Below, piece by piece: positions 16,977 through 26,413 of a stretch of 64,000 bases of DNA. This DNA is from an uncultured Alphaproteobacteria bacterium (lineage in GTDB: Bacteria; Pseudomonadota; Alphaproteobacteria; RF32; CAG-239), in contig CASDOS010000021.1 of NCBI GenBank assembly GCA_949282205.1, forward strand, positions 24,233 through 88,232. Direction: 5' to 3'. The translations under genes and the position numbers were made by a program. The notes beneath the pieces are model-generated. The model was not told the origin of the DNA. It saw only the letters and a list, made by a program, of their open reading frames with translations, and ran no database searches. Numbering within the stretch: the first letter of the stretch is position 1; the number at the start of each line of letters is the position of its first letter.

Positions 16977-17213
16977 ATGAAACCCAAAAAAACAAATTAT
17001 TTAAATTTACACGCCTTACTTGAGGCCGAAAAGCATGGATACTTCGATGAAGAATTAGAACTGCAACGTTCCCAAGTATCTCCCTCCGGACTCAAAACAG
17101 AAGATTATGTCAAAGAATTTGCTAAGCTAAAAGCAGAATGGGATTTACAAAGAGAAAAGAATCTGTCGATTTCGGTCTCTGATGTCGTCAGAAAACATTT
17201 TCATGGTGATTAA
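16977..17213 (+). CDS. Small soluble protein, 78 residues
   Basis: Not recognised. Charged and helical with no hydrophobic segment (YLNLHALLEAEKHGYF, LKTEDYVKEFAKLKAEW). A terminator begins 8 bases after the stop, supporting real transcription. It lies between repeats R3 and R4. The size and lack of signals would fit an antitoxin, an adaptor or a phage-type accessory protein, but nothing specific supports any of these. Confidence 0.5.
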   Translation: MKPKKTNYLNLHALLEAEKHGYFDEELELQRSQVSPSGLKTEDYVKEFAKLKAEWDLQREKNLSISVSDVVRKHFHGD

Positions 17214-17220
17214 ACAATAT

Positions 17221-17254
17221 AAAAGCCTTACCGCATTTTCGCAGTAAGGCTTTT
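17221..17254 (+). terminator. Rho-independent terminator
   Basis: Stem AAAAGCCTTAC / GTAAGGCTTTT with a 12-base loop and trailing T-run, 8 bases after the stop of the 78-residue ORF. Confidence 0.85.
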
Positions 17255-17300
17255 ATATAATCTATACTAAAAGTCAATCCAAAACTAACGAGATGATAAT

Positions 17301-17475
17301 TTAACTAACACATTGAAAAACAAATAAACAAGATTAAAAAAGTTCGGACAATTTGAAAAAATGACTATTAAAGAAAATGAAACATCCGAACTTGATGAAA
17401 GCCTTGGAAATAAAAAAAGCAGCCATTTTCATGACTGCCGTTTGATTTGTTAATTAACTCACGCTTTACGAATTA
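17301..17475 (+). repeat. Repeat R4, short form
   Basis: Shares the long left flank of R1 (CTAACACATTGAAAAA) and the core GAAACATCCGAACT, GCCTTGGAAATAAAAA, then the AGCAGCC/CTGC hairpin and a diverged right end. It reads as a short ORF, MTIKENETSELDESLGNKK, ending at TAA near 17452. Confidence 0.7.
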
Positions 17476-17931
17476 TCTAACTGTTTCTAACCATCTCTCA
17501 ACATAAAGATAACGTTCAGATAGCAGATTAGGAAATTTTTCTTTCACATAATCTCTATACAACCCCAAAAGAGCAAATAAAATCAACTTACATCCTCTTG
17601 GACAACACACATCATTATAAAATTTATCAAAAAAAACGATAATATTTATTTGTATGTATGCTTTTTCCAAGTTAGATAATTTATCATTTTCTATTTCTGT
17701 CAAATAAGCTGATAAAATCAAAGAAAAACATTTATCTTGCTTTATAACATTCACAATATAATCTAAATCGTTTCCATCAAGCTTAATATGAAAACTCTTT
17801 GCAAATGGATAAAAAGGAATACCCATAGTACGCATAACGTCTTTATCATTTAAATTTAGTTCCATATATAATAATTCAAAATTTACACAATTATTTGATT
17901 TCGTATATAGTATAAAATGCTTACCCACCAA
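17473..17931 (-). CDS. Unrecognised protein, up to 152 residues
   Basis: No family recognised. Contains ELNLNDKDVM, a helical C-terminus (KFPNLLSERYLYVERWLETV) and a CCPRGCK cluster. The longest frame begins with TTG at 17931; the first ATG is at 17865 (130 residues). Neither has a clear ribosome site, so the start is uncertain. It lies between repeats R4 and R5 and is likely accessory cargo. Confidence 0.45.
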   Translation of the reverse strand: MVGKHFILYTKSNNCVNFELLYMELNLNDKDVMRTMGIPFYPFAKSFHIKLDGNDLDYIVNVIKQDKCFSLILSAYLTEIENDKLSNLEKAYIQINIIVFFDKFYNDVCCPRGCKLILFALLGLYRDYVKEKFPNLLSERYLYVERWLETVR

Positions 17932-17960
17932 AGTAAAGAATTTTTAAGCTGAAAAAAAAT

Positions 17961-18130
17961 AAAAAATGAAACATCCGAACTTGTTGAAAGCCCTAGAAAA
18001 AAAAGAACCTTCTCTTAACTTTGCTAGGCATTAGCCGCAGCAAAGGTTAGTTGGTCGCGCAAGTAGGAAACCTGTTTCCGTAGCGACGCAAAAAGCAGCC
18101 ATTTTCATGACTGCTTTTGAATTGGTGATC
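17961..18130 (+). repeat. Repeat R5, long form running into tRNA-Glu
   Basis: Has the core (GAAACATCCGAACTTG, AAAGCCCTAG), the extra block shared with R3 (TTAGTTGGTCGCGCAAGTAG, GGAAACCTGTTTCC) and a hairpin AAAAGCAG...CTGCTTTT. Its end TTTGAATTGGTGAT is the 3' end of the tRNA-Glu gene, so the family's right boundary coincides with a tRNA 3' end, a common integration site. Confidence 0.75.
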
Positions 18131-18198
18131 CCAACGGGATTCGAACCCGTGTTGCAGCCTTGAGAGGGCCGCGTCCTAGGCCTCTAGACGATGGGACC
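18123..18198 (-). tRNA. tRNA-Glu(CTC)
   Basis: A 76-nt cloverleaf on the minus strand. The acceptor GGTCCCA/TGGGATC, T-arm ACGGG-TTCGAAT-CCCGT, anticodon loop CTCTCAA (anticodon CTC, reads GAG) and encoded CCA are all visible. Confidence 0.93.
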
Positions 18199-18283
18199 AT
18201 TAAAAACAGTTCTTTGATAATACAAATAAATTCATATTGCAAGCATTTTCTGCCTTATCAAAAAAATATCTATAACCGGTGAA

Positions 18284-18934
18284 TTATTTATAATCCTTTC
18301 CTGGCATTAACATAAAATCAGAAGGAAGTTCTTTATAAAGAGAATAAATATCCCGTCCCAACCGCTTATCAAAATAATCTTTGAGTTGATATGCTCCTTT
18401 TATCATATAATCAGGCACCGGCATTTTATACCTTTGAGCAAACTCTTCTCCGCGTTGCTCTAACGTAACATAACCACTACAATTCGCCAAACTATCACAC
18501 ATTTGTATTATTTTATCATATTCGTTAGCTGAATGTTGCTCTAAAAAATCTTTAACAAACTCATAGTCTTCTTTTTTACCAAAAAACATCCTCTCTACTT
18601 TGTCATATGATGGAATATGATTAAAATGAAACGTATGCGTTAAAGAAATTCTTGCAATTTCATCATCTTTATCTTTAAAGAACTCATATCCGACAAGACC
18701 ATGAAATCTCTGTTCCAATCGTTCATGAATTTTCCCTGCATCATGCATAACACCTAAAATCCACACTTTTTCGGAATCAACATTTTCCAGAACATTGGCA
18801 ATTTTCTCTGCCAAATATCCCACACCATAAACATGATTATGGTATTTATACCATGTACCAGCCTCTCTTCCATGTGCCAGATCAAACTGCAACAAACCGC
18901 TAATATATTCATAAACATCAGACCTAGAAAACAT
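18284..18934 (-). CDS. HD-domain phosphohydrolase
   Basis: 216 residues. The HD metal site is visible: YHNHVYGVGYLA supplies the first His, GVMHDAGKI the HD pair, and later IQMCDSLAN the last Asp. Such proteins cleave nucleotides, cyclic dinucleotides or other phosphates; the substrate is unknown. The start chosen is the ATG after GGGAG (nine bases upstream); a TTG at 18949 is in frame but lacks a ribosome site. Same strand as the RND efflux operon upstream, but separated from it by a terminator. Confidence 0.8.
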   Translation of the reverse strand: MFSRSDVYEYISGLLQFDLAHGREAGTWYKYHNHVYGVGYLAEKIANVLENVDSEKVWILGVMHDAGKIHERLEQRFHGLVGYEFFKDKDDEIARISLTHTFHFNHIPSYDKVERMFFGKKEDYEFVKDFLEQHSANEYDKIIQMCDSLANCSGYVTLEQRGEEFAQRYKMPVPDYMIKGAYQLKDYFDKRLGRDIYSLYKELPSDFMLMPGKDYK

Positions 18935-18951
18935 ACGACACACTCCCAAAG

Positions 18952-18983
18952 AAAAAGGAGCAATACAAAAGTATCACTCCTTT
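18952..18983 (-). terminator. Terminator of the RND efflux operon
   Basis: On the minus strand, AAAGGAG and CTCCTTT flank an inner GATAC/GTAT pairing, followed by a T-run. It begins just after the RND gene's stop codon at 18991. Confidence 0.8.
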
Positions 18984-18990
18984 AATGACA

Positions 18991-21900
18991 TTAGTTAGCC
19001 TTCTTCCGATACTCCACAACAGATTGAATCATGATGTAAAGTAAAGGAATAACCACCAAACCAAAGATTGTACCAACCAACATTCCTGAGAATACCGGTA
19101 CGCCAACGGCTACACGCGAACCGGAGCAAGCACCGGTCGCCCAAACCATCGGAGCCACACCAAGAATAAAGGTCAAAGCTGTCATCAACACGGCACGAAA
19201 TCTTTCTTTAGTACCGACAACTGCCGCATCAATAATAGAAGCGCCTCTTTCATGTTCTTCTTTTGCGAACTCAACAATCAAAATCGCATTCTTTGCAGCC
19301 AAACCAACCAAAAGCACCAAACCTAACTGAGCATAAATACTTAAGGATAATCCGGTTACAAACATCCCGACAAAAGCGCCCAACATAGCGGTCATAACCG
19401 AAAGAATAACCGACAAAGGAATAGTCCAACTTTCATATTGAGCAACCAAGAAAAGATAAGCAAACAAGATAGCCAACGCAACCAAATAACCGATTTGACC
19501 TTGGTTACGTCTTTCCTGCAAGCTCATTCCGGACCATTCGTATGCATACTTATTAGAAAGAACTTCATCTGCTAATTTTTCAACTGCCTGCATAGCCGCC
19601 CCGGAGCTGGAATTTTCAGAAGCCATAATATTAATTGTAGCAGCGGCATATTGGTTATATCTATCAACAGAACGTGGTAAAGTTACACGACGAATATCAA
19701 TTAAACTACCCAACGGCACCATCTGACCGGAATTACTCTGAACATATAAGTTTTTAATACTGTCAAGATTCTTACGATATTTCCAGTCAGCCATAACCAT
19801 AACTTTATTAGCCTGCGTACCGATATTAATATCATTAACATACAAGGACCCCAAGTATGTTTGCAAAGTCGTATAGATATTCCCGATAGAAACATCCATA
19901 AGCTCAGCTTTTTCGCGATTAATATCCAAATATGCGTGTGGCGTTTGAGAAGTAAATGTAGAATAAGCCATAGCAACTTCAGGAAGTTGGTTCAGCTTAA
20001 TCAAGAAGTTATTTAAAGTTTTCTCAAGTTGGTTCATATCTGAATTTTCGATAGACTGCAATCTCAAATCCATACTGTTACTACTACCCAAACCAGGAAT
20101 AGCCGGCATTTCGAATAACATAATATTAGCTTCTGTAATTCCTTGTAATTCCTGAGTTAAGCGCATTCTGATATTTGAAGATTTATCTATAATATCCTCA
20201 CGCTCGGACCAAGGTTTCAAAGCAATAACATTAAATCCGACATTTTCACCTTGCCCAGCCATAATACTAAAACCACGCAAATTCATCACCGATTTAATTT
20301 TATCTTCAGTTTTCATAACATCTCTTGTTTTATCAATAACATCAAGAGTACGACGACCGGAAGCCCCTTCTGGAAGTTGAATATTAGCCATAATCATACC
20401 TTGGTCTTCATCTGGCAAGAAAGAAGACTTAATATTCAACACGGAAAAAGCATTCAAAGCAGCCAGCATCAACACCATCAAAACGATAATAGCCATTTTA
20501 CGTCCCAACCAAGCGACCGTCTGAATATATTTATTTTTGGTTGCATTAATAATTTGCTCAAATCTAAACAAAAATCCGGAAGTTCTTGGTTTAATTGGTT
20601 TCAACAAAGTAGCGCTCAATGCCGGACTAAGCGTCAACGCATTAACGCCGGAGAAAAGTACCGCAAACGAAATCGCAATAGCAAATTGCTGATAAATACG
20701 TCCTGTAACCCCTCCCATAAAAGCAATAGGAACAAAGATAGCCAATAACACCAAAGTTGTTGCCACAACAGCGGAAGACACCTGTTCCATCGCTTTAACT
20801 GCGGCATCTTTCGGAGACAGATTTTCGGTCTGCATCAAATACAAAACACGCTCAACCACCACAATAGCATCATCCACAACCAAACCGATAGCCAAGATCA
20901 AACCAAACAAGGTCAATATATTAAGGTTATAACCTAAAGCCAACATAACGGCAAATGTTGCCAATATGGATACAGGAATTGCAACAGACGGAATAAGGGT
21001 AGCTCGCCAGTCTTGCAAAAAGACATAACAAACCAAAACCACCAATAAGAATGTTAAGACCAATGTAAACACAACTTCTTCAATAGAAACACGAATAAAT
21101 TCTGTCGCATCAAAGAAAACCTGTACATCAAAATCTTCCGGATAATACTTAGACAAGCGCTCCAATTCCGCATTAACTGCTTCCATGGCCTGCAAAGCAT
21201 TTGCACCTGAAAGTTTATTTAACATCAGTGCAACGTTTGGTTGTCCGTCAACATCAGAAACGGTCAAATAGCTTTCAGAACCGATTTCGACTTTAGCAAT
21301 ATCTTTCAAACGAACCAAACCGCCTTCAGCCTCAGTTCTGACAATAATATTCTCAAAATCCTTAGCTTCATTTAAGCGTCCCTTTGTTTCCAAAGAAAAA
21401 ACAATTTCGCTAGTACCATCATTTGGTTCAGCCCCAACAGATCCCAAAGAAGGCTGATAGTTTTGGCTTGTAATAGCATTTTGCACCGTACTGATAGGAA
21501 GATTTAAGGCAGCCATTTTATCAGCATCAAGCCAAACACGCATACTTAAATCCGATCCCATAACACGCACATCACCAACACCATACTGACGCGCCAAGTT
21601 ATTTTTAATATTATTGGTAACGTAGTTATTTAAGAAATTACGATCATGAGTACCATTAGGCGAAACAGCTTGTAAGAAAGCCAAGATTTCGGAAGACCGT
21701 TTAATAACATTAACACCACGGGTTTGAACTTCATCAGGCAAGCTGTTAATTGCTTTTTGCACACGATTTTGCACTTTAACCTGCGCCAAATCCGGATCCG
21801 TACCGATTTCGAAGCTAATATCCAACTGATAGTTACCGGAGTTATATGATGAAGAGCTCATATAAAGCATATTATCAACACCGTTAACTTCTTTTTCAAT

Positions 21901-22095
21901 AGGAATAGCAACAGTATTTGCCACCGTTTCAGCGCTAGCGCCGGTATAATCGGCAAAAACGGTAACGGTTGGCGGGGTTATTTCCGGATACATTGCCACC
22001 GGTAATGTAAAAATAGCAATTAAACCGGCCAAGCTCATCACAATAGCAATAACCACCGCAAAACGCGGTCTTTCAATAAAGAACTTAGAAAACAT
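18991..22095 (-). CDS. RND multidrug efflux permease (HAE1, AcrB/MexB type)
   Basis: Inner-membrane proton-driven pump that, with a periplasmic adaptor and an outer-membrane channel, exports drugs and detergents. About 1034 residues, the normal size, with 12 membrane helices and two large periplasmic loops. The proton-relay residues are present: [13 protein letters not shown] in TM4 and [17 protein letters not shown] in TM10. The ATG at 22095 follows GAGGAG; a GTG nine bases earlier is less well placed. It is the last gene of a tetR-adaptor-pump operon. No TolC-like gene lies in the window. Confidence 0.95.
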   Translation of the reverse strand: MFSKFFIERPRFAVVIAIVMSLAGLIAIFTLPVAMYPEITPPTVTVFADYTGASAETVANTVAIPIEKEVNGVDNMLYMSSSSYNSGNYQLDISFEIGTDPDLAQVKVQNRVQKAINSLPDEVQTRGVNVIKRSSEILAFLQAVSPNGTHDRNFLNNYVTNNIKNNLARQYGVGDVRVMGSDLSMRVWLDADKMAALNLPISTVQNAITSQNYQPSLGSVGAEPNDGTSEIVFSLETKGRLNEAKDFENIIVRTEAEGGLVRLKDIAKVEIGSESYLTVSDVDGQPNVALMLNKLSGANALQAMEAVNAELERLSKYYPEDFDVQVFFDATEFIRVSIEEVVFTLVLTFLLVVLVCYVFLQDWRATLIPSVAIPVSILATFAVMLALGYNLNILTLFGLILAIGLVVDDAIVVVERVLYLMQTENLSPKDAAVKAMEQVSSAVVATTLVLLAIFVPIAFMGGVTGRIYQQFAIAISFAVLFSGVNALTLSPALSATLLKPIKPRTSGFLFRFEQIINATKNKYIQTVAWLGRKMAIIVLMVLMLAALNAFSVLNIKSSFLPDEDQGMIMANIQLPEGASGRRTLDVIDKTRDVMKTEDKIKSVMNLRGFSIMAGQGENVGFNVIALKPWSEREDIIDKSSNIRMRLTQELQGITEANIMLFEMPAIPGLGSSNSMDLRLQSIENSDMNQLEKTLNNFLIKLNQLPEVAMAYSTFTSQTPHAYLDINREKAELMDVSIGNIYTTLQTYLGSLYVNDINIGTQANKVMVMADWKYRKNLDSIKNLYVQSNSGQMVPLGSLIDIRRVTLPRSVDRYNQYAAATINIMASENSSSGAAMQAVEKLADEVLSNKYAYEWSGMSLQERRNQGQIGYLVALAILFAYLFLVAQYESWTIPLSVILSVMTAMLGAFVGMFVTGLSLSIYAQLGLVLLVGLAAKNAILIVEFAKEEHERGASIIDAAVVGTKERFRAVLMTALTFILGVAPMVWATGACSGSRVAVGVPVFSGMLVGTIFGLVVIPLLYIMIQSVVEYRKKAN

Positions 22096-22112
22096 ACCCC
22101 TCACTCCTCAAA

Positions 22113-23228
22113 TTAATTTGCACTTACAACATTAACCGTAGCGCCTGAATGCATCATTCTGTTTTGCATACCACTGGCAATAACTTTATCACCGGCCTTC
22201 AAGCCACTAACAATAATCTGTTTACCGTCAAATGCATCCCCCAATTCAACCTTTCTAAGCGTTGCAACATTATCCGCACCAACAACATAAACCTGAGAAG
22301 TTTCTTCATTTTGAATAATTGCGGTTTCAGGAACGGTCAAAGCCGTTTTAGGATTAGAAGAAGTAATAAACATTTTAACATAAGCACCTGGTCTCAACAA
22401 TCCTTTATCATTTTTAATATCTGCATAAACAGCGATTGTAGCTGTTCCTTGATTAATTTCATTATTAGCAAAAACTCTCTCTAATTTTTCACTAAAGATT
22501 TCCCCGCTTGCCAATTCAATATTCATAACAAAATTTTCCAGAGGTTTATCTGAACCGGCATTAAGCTCTAAGAATTCCTTATCTGTAAGAGAGAAGGCGA
22601 TTCTGATTGGATTAATTTGTACAACTCTGGCCAAAGGTTCCGCCGAAGCATTAACATAGTTTCCTTCAGTAACTTGAGTTTTTCCGATATACCCATCAAT
22701 ATATGCTTTTACTTCTGTATTATCCAAATCAATTTTAGCCAATTGAAGTTGAGCCTCAGCCTGAGAAACAGCTGCTTTAGCTTGCAGATAAGCACTTTCC
22801 GCACTATCGTATGTAGCTTTAGAAGCAATATTTTTAGCACTCAACTGTTTCTGACGATTATAATCCCGTTCAGTTTTAGTTAAATTAGCCTTCGCGCTTT
22901 CCAACTGAGCCTGCGCCAAATTATAATTAGCCTTATAAGTATCTTTATCAATAATAAAGAGAGGATCATCTTTTTTAACAAAGCTTCCCTCAACAAAATT
23001 AACTTTATCCAAACTACCGCTGACTTTAGCTACGACATCAACACTATTAATGGCCTCAACCAGAGCGACATAAGTTTTAGGATTATTAATTTTTTCTTCC
23101 TGCACTTCAGCCACTGTCACATTAACAGCCGGCATTCCGCCCATTTCGGATTTTTGCCCATAAAAATGGCACCCGGCAATAACCGCCAACAAAGCAACTG
23201 TACCTGCAAACAAATAACTTTTCTTCAT
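22113..23228 (-). CDS. RND efflux periplasmic adaptor (MFP/HlyD family lipoprotein)
   Basis: 371 residues from the ATG at 23228, which follows GAGGGGGTGA; longer in-frame starts lack a ribosome site and would run into the upstream regulator. The N-terminus is a lipoprotein signal (basic, hydrophobic, then VIAGC). The order is typical of AcrA: lipoyl half (VVAKVSGSLDKVNF), alpha-helical hairpin (ANLTKTERDYNRQKQL), second lipoyl half (GYIGKTQVTEGNYV) and beta barrel. It links the pump to the outer-membrane channel. Confidence 0.93.
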   Translation of the reverse strand: MKKSYLFAGTVALLAVIAGCHFYGQKSEMGGMPAVNVTVAEVQEEKINNPKTYVALVEAINSVDVVAKVSGSLDKVNFVEGSFVKKDDPLFIIDKDTYKANYNLAQAQLESAKANLTKTERDYNRQKQLSAKNIASKATYDSAESAYLQAKAAVSQAEAQLQLAKIDLDNTEVKAYIDGYIGKTQVTEGNYVNASAEPLARVVQINPIRIAFSLTDKEFLELNAGSDKPLENFVMNIELASGEIFSEKLERVFANNEINQGTATIAVYADIKNDKGLLRPGAYVKMFITSSNPKTALTVPETAIIQNEETSQVYVVGADNVATLRKVELGDAFDGKQIIVSGLKAGDKVIASGMQNRMMHSGATVNVVSAN

Positions 23229-23280
23229 AATTTTCACCCCCTCTTTTTTATTAACCATAAGAACATCTTTAATATCCACC

Positions 23281-23910
23281 TTATGCATTTTTTCCACCTT
23301 CTTTTTTTATCCCTTCCAATAATGCTTTCAATCCTGAATGAACCATTTCCACCATACTAAAATTAACTCTTTTACTTAAAACCGAAAATATAATCCCCAT
23401 ATAAGTAGACATTATCACATGAGGCATAACTTCAATATCAATATCATCCCGCAACTCACCTTTACTTTTAGATTCTACCAGAACAGCATTAATTTTTTCT
23501 AAATGATAATTTTTAGTTAGAGCTCTGGCTTTATCAACTCTATCAATAACAGCCTCCGACCATTCCATTTGGCAAGCCATAAAACGATTAAAGCGAGAGA
23601 AACGTTGATCACGTTCACTTGCCTCCGCCCACAACACAAAATAATTAAGCAAATCATCCAATGAATTACCTTCCGGAACCATCGGAGCCAATTCAGTTCT
23701 TTTACGCTCAACATATTCTGTAATCAAAGCCGCCACCAAATCCGCTTTATTTCTAAAATACCAATACACAGCACCTTTCGTAAAACCGGCGCGAGCAGCA
23801 ATTTCGTCAAATGTCGCCTTAGCAAACCCTTTTTCAGAAAAAACATCCAGAGCAGATTCCAACACAGCTTGTCTTGTTTTCTCAGCGTCTTCTTTGCATT
23901 TTCTAGCCAT
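23281..23910 (-). CDS. TetR family repressor of the efflux operon (AcrR/TtgR-like)
   Basis: 209 residues. The N-terminal HTH (residues 12-58; TFDEIAARAGFTKGAVYWYFRNKADL) is typical of AcrR/TtgR drug-responsive repressors. The C-terminal ligand domain spans the rest. It is the first gene of the operon, and an AcrR-like palindrome (ACATAC-6-GTATGT) lies 23 bases before its start, so self-repression together with the pump genes is likely. It ends 52 bases before the adaptor start. Confidence 0.9.
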   Translation of the reverse strand: MARKCKEDAEKTRQAVLESALDVFSEKGFAKATFDEIAARAGFTKGAVYWYFRNKADLVAALITEYVERKRTELAPMVPEGNSLDDLLNYFVLWAEASERDQRFSRFNRFMACQMEWSEAVIDRVDKARALTKNYHLEKINAVLVESKSKGELRDDIDIEVMPHVIMSTYMGIIFSVLSKRVNFSMVEMVHSGLKALLEGIKKEGGKNA

Positions 23911-23932
23911 TTAGCCTCCTGAAATTATAGAT

Positions 23933-23950
23933 ACATACTAAAATGTATGT
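23933..23950 (-). promoter_or_regulatory. Palindromic operator, AcrR-like
   Basis: ACATAC, six bases, GTATGT, an inverted repeat resembling the E. coli AcrR operator (known to contain TACATAC and GTATGTA half-sites). It lies directly upstream of the tetR-adaptor-pump operon. Confidence 0.6.
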
Positions 23951-24066
23951 TACAGACAGGATAAAAAAGACAACAAATTTACTCAGTTGTCAAGAAAAAA
24001 ATTTTTTATATAAAAACAAATGTTTTTACATTTTTTTAAGAAAAAGATTCTCTGCTTTATAAAGCA

Positions 24067-24630
24067 CTACAAACCAAGTTTCAAATTAGAAAGCTCCGCT
24101 GAAAAATTATCACAATTAGGGCTGGCGATATAAGCTCCGACTTTAACTTCCTCGTAGCTTTGCATATAAAACATCCGAATTTTAACAAATTGAATACCGT
24201 CCAACGAATACGCCAAGATATAATCATCGCCAATCCGATTCAAACGAAACCAAATTTCGTGAACATTTTGCGACAAATTAAATCCCGCCCAATCAGAATG
24301 TCCGGCGATAGTCAACGACGTCGCCATTACATTTTGAGAAGCATTTTCGTTCATTAAAGAGGCTTTAAACCAATTACGTTCATCGATTCTCAGCATAATT
24401 CCGCATTGAGAAAATTTCTCCAACACATCAAACTTCCATTTAAGTGTTAAGAAAAAATCCCCCTCCTGTCTGCAAAAGAAAAAATGCCCATCATCTTTTT
24501 TAAAACCACGATGAATACTCTGCCAAAAATCCGTATCGGAACGAGCATAAATAATCATGGCATCGTCTTCAAAACGAACATTTTCAGGATCATTAAACCA
24601 TTCAAAATTCTCCAAGGCTTCAAAATGCAT
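24067..24630 (-). CDS. DUF1349 family protein (concanavalin-like fold)
   Basis: 187 residues. The pattern fits DUF1349: DTDFWQSIHRGF, DVLEKFSQCGIMLRIDERNWFKAS, an EIWFRLNRIGDDYILAYSLDG stretch and VGAYIASPN. These proteins have a jelly-roll lectin/glucanase fold without confirmed enzyme activity; a sugar-binding or sugar-modifying role is inferred. Its start overlaps the DnaJ-like gene's stop by one base, so the two are coupled. The 156-bp region upstream of the TetR gene is shared only on the other side and holds no further gene. Confidence 0.75.
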   Translation of the reverse strand: MHFEALENFEWFNDPENVRFEDDAMIIYARSDTDFWQSIHRGFKKDDGHFFFCRQEGDFFLTLKWKFDVLEKFSQCGIMLRIDERNWFKASLMNENASQNVMATSLTIAGHSDWAGFNLSQNVHEIWFRLNRIGDDYILAYSLDGIQFVKIRMFYMQSYEEVKVGAYIASPNCDNFSAELSNLKLGL

Positions 24631-25574
24631 TAAAAAGTCCTCACCTGTTCATCTGGCAATCCTCCGAGTGCCATTTCCAAACTGCTACTTTTGTTTTTCG
24701 GAGCCATAATAACCAAATTGACAATTTCATCGCCCAAACCATCATTAGTTTTAATCCCCTTTCCTTTCAAGCGCAATTTTTCGCCACTTGAGGAATAAGG
24801 CGGAATTTTGACACTAACTTTACCGCTGATAGTCGGGACAATAACTTTAGCCCCCAAAACAGCCTCTTTCATTGAAATAGGTAAATCGACAAAAACATCA
24901 TTCCCATCAGTTTTAAAATACGGATGAGAATTAACGTTTAACGTAATCAAAGCGTCTCCAGCACTTCCACCGTTAATACCGGGCATTCCCTGTCCTTTAA
25001 GACGCAATGTTTGCCCTGTAGAAGTACCGGCCGGTATTTTAACATTAAGTTTCTTCCCATTAATTGAGATATATTTCTCAGCTCCTTTAGCCGCATCCAA
25101 AAAATCGACATCAAGAGAATAAGCGACATCTTGTCCTTTTTGAGCTCTCCTCGTATTAAAACCGGCGGTAGAACCAAACCCAGTACCGCCTGCATTACTA
25201 AACTGACTAAAAATATCTTCACCAAAAAGAGATGAAAAATCAAAACCGCCGGTACCACCAAATCCCTGAGGACCATTAAAACCGCCGGTAGAATAAGTTC
25301 TATATGTTCCCCCGCCGGAATTAAACCCTCCGGCGCCAAAACCGGTAGGTTTTCCGTCTGCATCTATTTCATTATTATCATATTTACGTCGCTTTTCTTT
25401 ATCACCCAAAATATCATAAGCCGCAGAGATTTCTTTAAATTTCTCCGCAGCACTTTTATCATCTTTATTCAAATCCGGATGATATTTACGCGCTAATTTA
25501 CGATACTGAGACTTAATTTCAGTCTCAGAAACCGTTTTTGCGACACCAAGCACATCATAAAGATTTTTTACCAT
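24630..25574 (-). CDS. DnaJ/CbpA-type co-chaperone
   Basis: 314 residues. J-domain at residues 4-68 with the HPD triad (KYHPDLNK), then a Gly/Phe-rich linker (about 75-140), then two C-terminal substrate-binding beta domains (LDVDFLDAAKG, VKIPAGTSTGQTLRLKGQG). There is no CxxCxGxG zinc finger, so it is a class B (CbpA-like) partner of DnaK rather than DnaJ itself. It delivers unfolded proteins and stimulates the DnaK ATPase. It is coupled to the following DUF1349 gene. Confidence 0.93.
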   Translation of the reverse strand: MVKNLYDVLGVAKTVSETEIKSQYRKLARKYHPDLNKDDKSAAEKFKEISAAYDILGDKEKRRKYDNNEIDADGKPTGFGAGGFNSGGGTYRTYSTGGFNGPQGFGGTGGFDFSSLFGEDIFSQFSNAGGTGFGSTAGFNTRRAQKGQDVAYSLDVDFLDAAKGAEKYISINGKKLNVKIPAGTSTGQTLRLKGQGMPGINGGSAGDALITLNVNSHPYFKTDGNDVFVDLPISMKEAVLGAKVIVPTISGKVSVKIPPYSSSGEKLRLKGKGIKTNDGLGDEIVNLVIMAPKNKSSSLEMALGGLPDEQVRTF

Positions 25575-25615
25575 AACATCATATCCCCTTTAAGTACTAT
25601 ATAGGGAATAAGATT

Positions 25616-25990
25616 CTAGATTGCAAGGCTGACACAGTCAAAGGTAGCGCGCATAAATCCGTTATGATACATAGTGACCTCGCGCAAATAAGGAGAACCG
25701 CCGTAAGCAATATCCGCACAATACATCGAAGCCAGAGGAGATATTTCATCTACACGAACATTTTTATATTGATAAGTAACAAAATCACTTCCCTCACCTA
25801 CAACAAAAACATCATTTGCTGTAAGGTTACGTTGCGAAGTCATCAAAAAATCATCACCTACCAAAGAATCACCTTGGTTGATTTGAGTATAATATCCCTC
25901 AGGTACGGGATTAGAATTTTCATCCATTAAAATATACTCTGTTGTGCAAGCACCCAAGCACAAAACTAAAACACTCAAAATTTTTTTCAT
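25616..25990 (-). CDS. Small lipoprotein, 124 residues
   Basis: Lipoprotein signal with a lipobox-like VLCLGACT near residue 15, so it is probably anchored in the envelope. The mature part is beta-rich and unrecognised, and ends with ATFDCVSLAI. The ATG at 25990 follows AAAGGTG; a TTG at 26008 is in frame but would precede the signal. It lies 18 bases downstream of the small secreted gene and shares its strand, so the two may form one unit. Confidence 0.65.
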   Translation of the reverse strand: MKKILSVLVLCLGACTTEYILMDENSNPVPEGYYTQINQGDSLVGDDFLMTSQRNLTANDVFVVGEGSDFVTYQYKNVRVDEISPLASMYCADIAYGGSPYLREVTMYHNGFMRATFDCVSLAI

Positions 25991-26008
25991 AACATTACAC
26001 CTTTCCAA

Positions 26009-26314
26009 TTATTTAAGTTCGTTATATATTTCTTTACCGGCTTTTTCTAAAATCCGTTTAATTTTCAAATTTTTAGCGCTATTAGGTCTATCATTATCCA
26101 ATTTTGCGACCATTTTTTTTAAATCTCTCAAAAAATTTTCATTATGCCGCAACTTATCAATATCCGCCACTAAATCAGCATCATTCATTTTATGATCAGC
26201 AACAACCTTCAAAGTTGTAATATATTTAGCTTCATTAAGAGCCGCCACCTGAGCCTGTGCTGCAAAAGAAGACATGACAACGCAAAAACCAATTAAAAAC
26301 AAATTTTTCAACAT
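26009..26314 (-). CDS. Small secreted protein, 101 residues
   Basis: Sec signal peptide (residues 1-22, LFLIGFCVVMSSFAAQAQ) with an AQA-type cleavage site. The mature part is a charged helical protein (DLVADIDKLRHNENFLRDLKK, ending LKIKRILEKAGKEIYNELK), presumably periplasmic. No family recognised. It is followed at 18 bases by the lipoprotein gene. Confidence 0.65.
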   Translation of the reverse strand: MLKNLFLIGFCVVMSSFAAQAQVAALNEAKYITTLKVVADHKMNDADLVADIDKLRHNENFLRDLKKMVAKLDNDRPNSAKNLKIKRILEKAGKEIYNELK

Positions 26315-26413
26315 ATTAAACTACTCATAAAAATCCACTTGCAAATATATCCATATCATATATAACTTAATAAAAGTTAAAAATACGATTTTGTTTTACA
26401 AAAAGTTACGCTC

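Noticed and set aside
15421..18130. A CRISPR array
   Set aside because: The repeats are over 100 bp, few, imperfect and separated by genes of 0.3-1 kb; no cas genes are present.
20251..20748. Long ORFs opposite the RND pump and other known genes
   Set aside because: They lie antisense to genes with full family motifs, show no motif of their own and lack ribosome sites.
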